A model generated the notes under the pieces. The model was not told the DNA's origin and made no database searches. It saw nothing but the letters and a program-made list of their open reading frames with translations. Shown piece after piece: positions 53,171-59,951 of a stretch of DNA of 59,951 nucleotides (the first letter of the stretch is position 1; the number at the start of each line of letters is the position of its first letter). Made by a program: the position numbers and the translations under genes. Origin of the DNA: Gemmatimonadaceae bacterium (GTDB lineage: Bacteria > Gemmatimonadota > Gemmatimonadetes > Gemmatimonadales > Gemmatimonadaceae); contig JADZDM010000027.1 of assembly GCA_020851035.1 (NCBI GenBank), positions 1 through 59,951 on the forward strand, in the 5' to 3' direction.

Positions 53171-54279
53171 TGCAGGATCTTCAGGACGCCGGCGTCGGCG
53201 CTGCCGCGCAGGAACGCCTCGGCGGAATCGGTGGGCACGCGCTGGCCGGTCTGCGCCAGCACCCGCGCCGCCTCGAAGAGCATGAACTCGTAGAGCGACT
53301 TCCCGCCCGACATCGCGTCGCGCATCTCGGTCACGATGTCGTCCCAGCTGCCGACGAAGGTGTCACCCGTGCGCGTGAGCACGCTGTGCTCGATCGCCGT
53401 CTCCTTCTTGTCACGCATCTCCGCCAGCAGCGTGCCGAACAGCTCGAGCTGCCCCTTCGAGTCCGAGTCGTCGTCCCCCTCGCCCATCACCTTCGCCTCG
53501 ATCTCCGACAGCATCTCGTCGATGCTGTCGGTGCCGGCGTTCAGCTCCTCGAGCTGCGCCTGCCACGGCGCGAGGTCGGGGTCGTCGTCCTGCAGCCGGT
53601 AGGCCGCCTTCTTCAGCTCGATCAGGCGCCAGATGCCCAGCTCGTCCCAGTGGTCCTCGGGGGACGACTTCTCGAACTGGTAGAGCGCCGCCTCGTACTC
53701 CTGCTTGTCGTAGAGCAGGTTCGCGAGGTAGATGCGGGCCTCGATGTAGTCGGGATCCAGCTTGAGCGCGCGGCGCAGCGTGGAGATCGCCGCATCGTCC
53801 TCACCGGAGCGGTGCTGTGCGTACCCCATGCAGCTCACCGCCTCGGCCGAGCCGGGCTCCTGCTGCACCGCGATGTCGAAGAACTGCGCGGCGTCCTCCA
53901 CGAGGTTGTCGCGGAAGAGGGCACGCCCCACCTGGAGCATCAGCTCGACGTCGTCCTGGTACCCGAGCTCGAGGATGCGGCGGAAGTTCTTGCGCGCATG
54001 CTCCACCTGGCCGAAGCGCAGCAGCGTCTCGCCCATGCCGGCCAGCCCGTCCTCGTGCTCCGAGTCGAGCGTGAGGGCCTCCTCGAAGCTGCGGCGCGCC
54101 CAGGCGTACTCCTCGCGCGCGAGGCGGGCAGACCCCTCCCCGACGTGCAGCTCGACCGAGGTCGGGTACAGGACGAGGCCCTCACGCAGCACGGCGAGGG
54201 CGTCATCGAAGCGGCCCTCGTTGTAGAGCTGGTGTGCGCGCTCGTCGTACTCTTCGGACGACAGGAATTGCGAAGCCAT
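53167..54279 (-). CDS. tetratricopeptide-repeat protein
   Basis: A 370-residue protein with at least five TPR units in the first 215 residues (for example AHQLYNEGRFDDALAVLREGL, AWARRSFEEALTLDSEHEDGL, AISTLRRALKLDPDYIEARIYL as consecutive units). An acidic segment follows (about 225-275), then a helical C-terminal domain. It is a scaffold for protein interactions. Its TGA overlaps the TTG start of the M16 peptidase, so the two are coupled and may act together. Confidence 0.88.
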   Translation of the reverse strand: MASQFLSSEEYDERAHQLYNEGRFDDALAVLREGLVLYPTSVELHVGEGSARLAREEYAWARRSFEEALTLDSEHEDGLAGMGETLLRFGQVEHARKNFRRILELGYQDDVELMLQVGRALFRDNLVEDAAQFFDIAVQQEPGSAEAVSCMGYAQHRSGEDDAAISTLRRALKLDPDYIEARIYLANLLYDKQEYEAALYQFEKSSPEDHWDELGIWRLIELKKAAYRLQDDDPDLAPWQAQLEELNAGTDSIDEMLSEIEAKVMGEGDDDSDSKGQLELFGTLLAEMRDKKETAIEHSVLTRTGDTFVGSWDDIVTEMRDAMSGGKSLYEFMLFEAARVLAQTGQRVPTDSAEAFLRGSADAGVLKILH

Positions 54280-54437
54280 CGCGGCAGTCCTCCGGGCACA
54301 GAGTCAGCAGGGAAGATAGACCGCGGGACGTCCCGCCAGCCAGCCCGCCGTCCAGATGGTACACCACACACGTGTTCCGGATCACCCGACGCTCCGCGCC
54401 CGGTTTCCTCCGGGCAGGCCGCAGTGCGCAGCCGGCG

Positions 54438-55364
54438 TCAGTGCGCGCCGCGGTCGCTGCGCAGCGGCGCCGCGAGCGCCACGGCAACCTGCGCCGCCAG
54501 CGCGGCGTTCGCCTCGAGCAGCGCGAGGTTGGCGGGCAGTGAGCGCCCGTCGGTGGCGGCCAGCACGGCGCCGAGCAGGAACGGCGTCACGGCGGCGCCG
54601 GTGACGCCGGCCGCCTCGGCCTCACGCACCGCACCGGCCACCGCCGCGTCCACCAGCGCGCGCTCGAGTGCCGCATCGGCCGGCGGCGGCTGCACCACCA
54701 GTACGGCGCTCCGCTCGCCAAGCTCCCAGTGCGTCCGCGCGATGCGTGCGATCTCCAGTGGAGAGTCGGCGCGCTGCGGCACGCGCAATCCCGTGCCGGT
54801 GGTGAAGAAGCCCGGCAGCTCGTCGGTGCGATAGCCCACCACGGGCACCCCGAGCGTCTCGAGGCGCTCGAGCGTGGCAGGCAGGTCGAGGATCGACTTC
54901 GCGCCGGCACAGACCACCACCAGCGGCGTCCGTGCCAGGGCCTGCAGGTCGGCGGATTCGTCGAAGGGGGCACCCCGGTGCACACCACCGATGCCTCCGG
55001 TCGCGAACACCCGGAGTTCGCCGGCGTGGGCCAGCGTGAGCGAGGCCGCCACGGTGGTGGCACCGTCGGCCCCCTGCACCATGCACGCGGCGAGGTCGCG
55101 CGCGCTGACCTTGCGCACGCCGGTGCGCGCCAGGAATCGCTGCAACTCTGGATCGGTGAGGCCGAGCGTGGCGGTGCCGGCGACGACTGCCGTGAGCGCG
55201 GCCACGGCGCCGGCCCGCTCGACGGCGCCGAGCATTCGGGCGGCGGCATCGGCGTTGTGCGGCACGGGCAGTCCCTGCGCCAGGACGGATGTTTCCAGCG
55301 CCACCACCGGCAGGCCGCGTTCGAGCGCGGAGGCGATGTGCGGCAGCACGCGAAGCGTGGTCAT
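54438..55364 (-). CDS. psuG: pseudouridine-5'-phosphate glycosidase
   Basis: A 308-residue enzyme of PsuG length. Key pieces are VALETSVLAQGLP near the start (active-site Glu region), FATGGIGGVHRG with His129, and CAGAKSILDLPATLERLETLGVPVVGYRTDELPGF with the Schiff-base Lys156. It splits pseudouridine 5'-phosphate into uracil and ribose 5-phosphate. The usual partner psuK kinase is not adjacent. Confidence 0.95.
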   Translation of the reverse strand: MTTLRVLPHIASALERGLPVVALETSVLAQGLPVPHNADAAARMLGAVERAGAVAALTAVVAGTATLGLTDPELQRFLARTGVRKVSARDLAACMVQGADGATTVAASLTLAHAGELRVFATGGIGGVHRGAPFDESADLQALARTPLVVVCAGAKSILDLPATLERLETLGVPVVGYRTDELPGFFTTGTGLRVPQRADSPLEIARIARTHWELGERSAVLVVQPPPADAALERALVDAAVAGAVREAEAAGVTGAAVTPFLLGAVLAATDGRSLPANLALLEANAALAAQVAVALAAPLRSDRGAH

Positions 55365-55415
55365 GCGGATGTGCGTCGGTCGGGAGCGGTCTGGTGGTGC
55401 AGGACCGCGGGAATA

Positions 55416-56120
55416 CTACTGCGCGGCAGCGGCGGCCGGTTGTGCGGCGGGCTGCCCGATGGTGCGCTCGCGCATCGAGATCGGCTCCGCGATGATCAGG
55501 AGGCGATCGGGGGCGGAGCCGATGTAGCGCGTGGGCCAGCAGGTGGTGAGGGTGAGGCGCGGTGACGCGGCCTCGAAGATCACCTTCGCATCCTTGTCCA
55601 CGATCTGGCGTTCCTTCACGCGCCACATGACGCTCATCGCCAGCGTCTGCGTCTCGATCACGTCCCCGACGCGCACGTCGTCGAGCCGGTGGAAGTGCCG
55701 GTCGCGGTGTGCGGAGATGACGGAGTTGCCGTTCTCGCCTGGGAAGACGGTGCCGGGCATGTGTCCCGGGCCGGCCCAGAGTTCCCGGTCGTTGAGCCCT
55801 TCCACCACCACCTCGTCGAGGCGGATGGACGGGATCACGACACGCGTGACGGGGGCGCCGGACCGCGCGCGCTTCATGCCGAGCGTCGCCACCGCATTGA
55901 GCGACGACGACTGCATGAGCTTTGCCCATTCGGCGCGCGCCCGTTCGCGGGCGATGGTGCCGCGCAGGATCTGCACGGCCACGATGCTCACCACGATCAG
56001 GCCGGCCGCGAAGATCGAGAGCCCGAAGATCTTCGCCCCGCGGAAACGCCGCGGTGGCGGAAGGCTGCGTCGCGGCCGCGCCGCGACGCGACTAACCCCG
56101 ATTGCGGAAGATCGTGACAC
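55416..56120 (-). CDS. sortase (class D/E-like transpeptidase)
   Basis: A 234-residue sortase. A basic N-terminus and one membrane helix (about residues 31-52) precede the beta barrel. The catalytic triad is His138 (SAHRD), Cys194 (LTTCWP) and Arg206 (APDRL). The layout resembles class D/E or the sortases of Gram-negative bacteria. The GTG start lies 28 bases inside the upstream gene, whose product ends in an LPxTG-like signal. It would cut that signal and link the protein to an acceptor. Confidence 0.9.
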   Translation of the reverse strand: MSRSSAIGVSRVAARPRRSLPPPRRFRGAKIFGLSIFAAGLIVVSIVAVQILRGTIARERARAEWAKLMQSSSLNAVATLGMKRARSGAPVTRVVIPSIRLDEVVVEGLNDRELWAGPGHMPGTVFPGENGNSVISAHRDRHFHRLDDVRVGDVIETQTLAMSVMWRVKERQIVDKDAKVIFEAASPRLTLTTCWPTRYIGSAPDRLLIIAEPISMRERTIGQPAAQPAAAAAQ

Positions 56121-56580
56121 AGCCGACGGCCATCAGGCCACTGCCGAGCAACAGGACGGACGGCAGCGGCGTGCCGGTGTTGGGCGCGCGCAGTCCACCG
56201 CGCATGGAGTCGGGGGACACCGGCACGGGGAAGTCGACGCGTGCATTCGACGGGGCCGCGTTGCGCGCGGCCTCCTCGGTGGCCTTCGGCGTCTCGGTCA
56301 CCGGTGGATCGTTGGTGGCGAAGGTGCGGGTGTCGACGGGGGCGTCGGTGCGGGCAAGCAGCGCCGGCGCGCCGCCGGCCGCCGCCAGGGCGCCGAGCAG
56401 GCCGAGCGGTGCAAAGGCGGCGAGGTTGCGCAGCTCGCCGCGGCTGTCGCCCTCGGGACAGTCGCAGGTGCCCGGCGCGAGCGTCGGGAGCTTCGTCGTA
56501 TCGGCTTGCGCCTGCATGATGGTCGGCGCCGCTGCGAGCGTCGCCCATGCCACCAACGTCATCGCGTGCTTGGTCATCAT
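56092..56580 (-). CDS. likely sortase substrate with APNTG C-terminal sorting signal
   Basis: A 162-residue protein. The ATG at 56580 has GGAG seven bases upstream and starts a signal peptide (cleavage near AQA, residue 26). A second hydrophobic helix lies about residues 52-68 (LAAFAPLGLLGALAAAGGAPA). The C-terminus has APNTG (132-136), a hydrophobic segment (SVLLLGSGLMAVGCVTIF) and a basic RNRG tail: a sorting-signal architecture with Ala-Pro in place of Leu-Pro. The gene overlaps the adjacent sortase gene. Function after anchoring is unknown. Confidence 0.8.
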   Translation of the reverse strand: MMTKHAMTLVAWATLAAAPTIMQAQADTTKLPTLAPGTCDCPEGDSRGELRNLAAFAPLGLLGALAAAGGAPALLARTDAPVDTRTFATNDPPVTETPKATEEAARNAAPSNARVDFPVPVSPDSMRGGLRAPNTGTPLPSVLLLGSGLMAVGCVTIFRNRG

Positions 56581-57008
56581 GTCGGAACTCCAACGCTGAG
56601 GCAGGTGAACGATCGCTCCAAACGAAGCGCACCTCACATGCCAGCCGTGCGCGCTCGCCTGCCCGTCGTCGGGCGAGGTTGGCCGAGCTCCCAACTGAAA
56701 GCCATGCCGTCAGTTAGCCTGCTGGCACGTAGACAGATTAGTCACTGCAGAGGTAACACGCCACGCGCGCCGGTTGACTTTTTGGCGGACTGTAGCATTG
56801 AGCCCACAGCTTTCGTGGCGGGGCGACCTCATCTATTGGGCCGTCTCAGGCGGTGAACGCCACGTCCCGGAGCCATCGTACGTCCCATTCAACGGGACAC
56901 TCCGTGCGGTCGGACCGCACGCGCCCCGCGTTCCCGGGGGCCGGAACGCCGGCGGGGCGATGCTGGCATCCCGCCACCACCGCCCCGCCGGTCACCGTGC
57001 GAACGCCG
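56581..57008. other. 428-bp intergenic region with several hairpins
   Basis: No gene seen. The part next to the sortase-substrate gene (about 56690-56790) is less GC-rich and likely holds its promoter. Toward the other gene are inverted repeats: a GTCCC/GGGAC pair (56883-56898), a 17-bp palindrome with 8-bp arms (56904-56920) and a CGCCCCGC/GCGGGGCG stem (56922-56959). The last lies 50 bp after the stop of the minus-strand gene ending at 57009 and may terminate it. Confidence 0.55.
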
Positions 57009-57242
57009 TCACTCGGTGACGTCGTCGAACTCGTCGGACTTCCGCGTCGCCACCAGTTCCCGCTCGGTGCTGGTCGGGTCGTAGAGCGCGAGGATCTTGA
57101 TGTGCTCGCCCGGATAGCAGTCGAATTCCTTGCCGGTGCCCTTGTACACCTTGATCTCGTGGCCGTCCTCGAAGCGGAGCAGCGCCAGAGGGTATGCGTC
57201 GTTCGTGTACTGCTTGCGGATGCGCTTCGGGGCTGTTGACAT
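57009..57242 (-). CDS. small protein of unknown function
   Basis: A 77-residue soluble protein with an N-terminal basic patch (APKRIRKQY) and a central part that reads like a small beta barrel (LALLRFEDGHEIKVY, GEHIKILALYD). It ends acidic. No family recognised. It lies 52 bp downstream of the kynureninase-like gene on the same strand, so it is probably the third gene of that operon. Confidence 0.65.
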   Translation of the reverse strand: MSTAPKRIRKQYTNDAYPLALLRFEDGHEIKVYKGTGKEFDCYPGEHIKILALYDPTSTERELVATRKSDEFDDVTE

Positions 57243-57294
57243 CGCTGGGCGTTCCTCAAAGAGCGGTGTGCGGGCGGCGGCGACGCGAGGTGCG

Positions 57295-58494
57295 TCAGGT
57301 GACCACGGGTCGGCTGGCGCTGAACCGCTCCCACGCCCGTGTCGCGAGGATGTCGTCGAGCGCCTGGCGGAAGGCGTCGAGTTCCCCGTCGGTCGTGTAG
57401 AAGTGCGGCGCCACCCGAATACCTGCCCCGGGACGGTAGTCGATCACAATGTCACGCGAGAGCAGGGCCTGCGCCACCGCCGGGCCATTCGGCACGTCGA
57501 AGGCGACGGTGCCCCCGCGACGCGCCGGGTCACGCGGCGCGTGCACGGCGAAGCCGCGCTCGTCGGCGTAGGCGATCAGTCGCGCGGTCTGCCGCTGGCT
57601 GCGCGCGCGGATGCTCTCGAGTCCGGCCTCGGCGATGATCGCCGGGCCATCCATGGCCGCGTAGAGCGCGGGCACCGTTGGGGTGCCGCCCAGCCAGCGC
57701 CAGGCGCCATCAGCAGGCTGGAGCGTCGGCTCGAAGGCGAAGGGGCGCTGGTGCGCCTGCCACCCGGTCAGCACCGGCCGCAGCGTGGCGGACTGCTCCG
57801 GCGACACCCAGAGAAAGCACCCGCCCGGCCCGCCGCAGAGCCACTTGAGCACGCCGCCCATGTAGAAGTCGGCGCCGAGCGCGATCACGTCCACCGGGAT
57901 CACGCCGACGGCGTGGTAGGCATCCAGCGCCACCAGCGCCCCCACGGCGTGCGCCTTCGCGATGATCGGCGCCACGTCCATGATGAACGCCGACTTGAAC
58001 AGCACGTGGCTGATGGCCACCAGCTTCGTGCGCGGCGTGATGGCGTCCACCACCCGCTGCGCATCGATCCCGATGCCGTCGTCACCCGGCACGACCGTCA
58101 CGCGCGCGCCGAGCCTCGGTGCCAGTTCGTCGGTCACGTAGCGCACGCTCGGGAAGTCGAGTGCCGTCATGACGATCTCGTCCCGCTCCGCCGTGTAGTT
58201 CAGCGCCGAGACGACCATGGCCTGCGCCTGCGTCACCGTGGGCACCATCGCCACCGACCCCGCCGGGGCCCCGAGCAGCGGCGCGACGATGTTGCCCACC
58301 TCGACCGGGAGCTGCCACCAGCGCTCGGCCCAGGCCTTCACGCCGAGCGTGTTCCACGCCTCTGCATACTCCGCGAGGCGGCCGGCGGTGCTCGCCGGCA
58401 TCGCGCCGAGCGAGTTGCTCACGAGGTAGGTGCTCCGCGCGAGGATCGGGAACCGGTCGCGGAAGCGCAGCAGCGCGTCGTCGGGATGGGTCAT
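57295..58494 (-). CDS. class V aminotransferase-fold PLP enzyme, kynureninase-like
   Basis: A 399-residue fold-type I PLP enzyme. Recognisable are STYLVSNSLGAMP near the N-terminus (kynureninase-like), VTQAQAMVVSALNY in the phosphate-binding region, VALDAYHAVGVIPVDV with the ring-stacking Asp, and the Schiff-base Lys in GGVLKWLCGGPG. Kynureninase fits best, but cysteine desulfurase-like or other activities remain possible. Its ATG overlaps the stop of the amino-acid permease gene (ATGA), so the transporter probably supplies its substrate. Confidence 0.82.
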   Translation of the reverse strand: MTHPDDALLRFRDRFPILARSTYLVSNSLGAMPASTAGRLAEYAEAWNTLGVKAWAERWWQLPVEVGNIVAPLLGAPAGSVAMVPTVTQAQAMVVSALNYTAERDEIVMTALDFPSVRYVTDELAPRLGARVTVVPGDDGIGIDAQRVVDAITPRTKLVAISHVLFKSAFIMDVAPIIAKAHAVGALVALDAYHAVGVIPVDVIALGADFYMGGVLKWLCGGPGGCFLWVSPEQSATLRPVLTGWQAHQRPFAFEPTLQPADGAWRWLGGTPTVPALYAAMDGPAIIAEAGLESIRARSQRQTARLIAYADERGFAVHAPRDPARRGGTVAFDVPNGPAVAQALLSRDIVIDYRPGAGIRVAPHFYTTDGELDAFRQALDDILATRAWERFSASRPVVT

Positions 58495-59813
58495 GCGGCG
58501 TCCGCCGTCATCGGGGTGAGCATGCGCCGGGCGATCACGAAGATCACCGTGGCCACGGCCAGGGTGCCACCGAGCACCGTCCACTCCTCGAGCGTGATCG
58601 AGGTCAGCAGCCAGGCGATCATCGCCACCGTCGCCACCGGGATCACCGGACCTCCGGGTACGGAGAACGGCACGGCGCCCTCCTGCCGCACCCCGCGCTG
58701 GCGCAGGATCAGCGTGGCGGCCGCGCAGGCGGCGTAGAGCAGCAGCGCCGCCAGGTTGGAGATCACCGCCAGCTGCTCGAACGAGTTGAAGATCGCCAGC
58801 AGCCCCACGAACGAGGTCTGCACCACGATCGCCACGTGCGGCGTGCGGTAGGTGGGATGGATGGAGCCGATGGCACGCGGCAGCAGGCCGTCCTGCGCGA
58901 ACTTCCAGAGTGCACGCGGCACGGCCAGCGTCATCCCGCTCACGTAGCCGAACATCGAGATCGTCGCACCCACCAGCAGGAGCAGGCGCCCCGGGCTGCC
59001 CATGAAGCGCTCGGCCGCGAAGGCGAGCGGCGCCGTCTTCACGGTGGCGAGGGCGTCGCCGAGCACCCCCTCGGCGACGAGGTGCACGGCGAGGTAGAGC
59101 AGCGTCACCCCGATCATCGCGATCGCGAGGGCGCGCGGCACGGTGCGCGCCGGCTCCTTCACCTCGCCGCTCGGCACCAGCGCCGACTCGCAGCCGCTGA
59201 AGGCGAAGAAGAGGACCACCGCCGCCCGCGCGAGGCTGGCGGGGGCGGGCATGTCGTGCACCGCGATGTTCGCCGGCACGATGAAGAACACCCCGACCCC
59301 GATGAACAGCAGCAGCGGCACCAGCTTCGCGATGCTCATCACCACGATCAGCCGCGTGCCCTGCTGCACGCCGCGGACGTTGATGATCGCCAGCGCCACG
59401 AACGCCACGACGATCAGCGGCGTCCGGATGCCGGGGACACCGACCAGCGTGCCGACGCCCTCGGCGAAGGCGGAGGCGACGCCGGCGACGGCGGTGGTGC
59501 CGATCATCCAGAGCAGCACGCCCGCCATGAACCCGATGTAGGGGCCGAACACCGCCTCGACGTAGGCGTAGGGCCCGCCCGTCAGCGGCACGCGGCTTCC
59601 CGCCTCGGCGAAGCAGAGCACCACGCACCCGATCACGAGGGCGCAGATCAGGTACACGAACGGCGCGGCGGCTCCGGCGGCGGCGGCGGCCCCAGACGGC
59701 AGGCGGAAGATCCCCCCGCCGACCGTCACGTTGAAGATGCTGGCCGCCAGGCCGAAGACGCCGACGGCGCGCACGAGGCCCGGGGCGGATGACGTCGGGG
59801 AGGGTGTGGACAC
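58491..59813 (-). CDS. APC-superfamily amino-acid permease coupled to a PLP enzyme
   Basis: A 440-residue, 12-helix transporter. Helix 1 has the binding motif NVTVGGGIF, helix 6 has FFAFSGCESALVPSGEVKEP, and the loop after it has RTVPRALAIAMIG. It is a different subgroup from the permease at 18638-19987. The GTG at 59813 starts the protein before helix 1; a longer start at 59945 would add 44 Arg-rich residues. Its stop overlaps the start of the kynureninase-like gene. Confidence 0.88.
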   Translation of the reverse strand: MSTPSPTSSAPGLVRAVGVFGLAASIFNVTVGGGIFRLPSGAAAAAGAAAPFVYLICALVIGCVVLCFAEAGSRVPLTGGPYAYVEAVFGPYIGFMAGVLLWMIGTTAVAGVASAFAEGVGTLVGVPGIRTPLIVVAFVALAIINVRGVQQGTRLIVVMSIAKLVPLLLFIGVGVFFIVPANIAVHDMPAPASLARAAVVLFFAFSGCESALVPSGEVKEPARTVPRALAIAMIGVTLLYLAVHLVAEGVLGDALATVKTAPLAFAAERFMGSPGRLLLLVGATISMFGYVSGMTLAVPRALWKFAQDGLLPRAIGSIHPTYRTPHVAIVVQTSFVGLLAIFNSFEQLAVISNLAALLLYAACAAATLILRQRGVRQEGAVPFSVPGGPVIPVATVAMIAWLLTSITLEEWTVLGGTLAVATVIFVIARRMLTPMTADAA

Positions 59814-59951
59814 GGCCGCAAGATCGTCGCCCACCACCGCAACGCACAGGGGCGGGCGGCGCGGCACCCCGTGACCCGCCACCCGCCGGAGGCGTCGTGA
59901 CCGCGCGGCCCCGATCGCCGGCGGCGGCGCTGCCGCCCGCACCACTGGCGC

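Noticed and set aside
51152-53293. A 713-codon plus-strand frame opposite the M16 peptidase.
   Set aside because: The minus-strand product has the HVLEH zinc motif and full family length; the plus frame is low-complexity antisense.
56846-57334. A longer minus-strand frame overlapping the 77-residue gene.
   Set aside because: It is Arg/Ser/Thr-rich, crosses the intergenic hairpins and competes with the better-formed 57009-57242 frame.

Overview
The window reads as a piece of a very GC-rich, diderm, aerobic bacterial chromosome. The best overall fit is Gemmatimonadota; that is an inference from base composition, the abundance of ATGA/GTGA gene overlaps and the gene set, not from a marker gene. 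Envelope genes (LptF/LptG, an MlaE/MlaD pair, outer-membrane barrel candidates, DUF4349 and other lipoproteins) indicate two membranes. Heme A synthesis genes and a cytochrome c maturation operon indicate aerobic respiration. No rRNA, tRNA, phage, transposase or CRISPR array was seen. All calls are by eye from motifs.

Layout. 1-4.4 kb: a DUF4349 lipoprotein diverges from an ECF sigma operon (sigma factor, membrane anti-sigma candidate, Spy-like protein), followed by a 166-bp palindromic element abutting a prephenate dehydratase that lacks its ACT domain. 4.4-6.4 kb: an amidohydrolase and a small envelope protein. 6.7-11.8 kb: a type IV pilus/competence block (pilC, pilT, pilB, ComEA-like). 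11.9-12.9 kb: an M28/glutaminyl-cyclase-like lipoprotein. 13-17.6 kb: an overlapping lptF-lptG-mlaE-mlaD run. 18-20 kb: a short MscL, a near-perfect 190-bp palindrome and an APC permease.

20.1-22.3 kb: a COX2-like helical hairpin miniprotein, ctaA and ctaB. 22.3-27.5 kb: a hydrolase, then a tightly packed minus-strand run (M24 peptidase, CDF transporter, DUF2490 barrel, cupredoxin-like protein). 27.8-33.9 kb: one eight-gene operon (zinc-finger anti-sigma-like protein, DUF92, geranylgeranyl-reductase-like oxidoreductase, flavin reductase, methyltransferase, SRPBCC protein, ketosynthase, aquaporin) closed by a 17-bp-stem hairpin. It looks like an uncharacterised lipid or polyketide-type pathway and is the strongest candidate here for an undescribed system.

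34-43.8 kb: ppa, hemB, a PEP-CTERM protein, a ccmABCD-hemD-hemC run and acs. This groups tetrapyrrole synthesis with heme export for c-type cytochromes. 43.9-50.6 kb: a DsbA-like thioredoxin, an unusual alpha/beta hydrolase, several unknown proteins, a CDP-alcohol phosphatidyltransferase and a membrane protein with a problematic start. 50.6-59.8 kb: an M16 peptidase with a TPR protein, psuG, a sortase beside a likely substrate, and an amino-acid permease coupled to a kynureninase-like PLP enzyme.

Gene ends are often marked by long, perfect GC-rich hairpins, most without a U tract. The two large palindromic repeats both sit between convergent genes.
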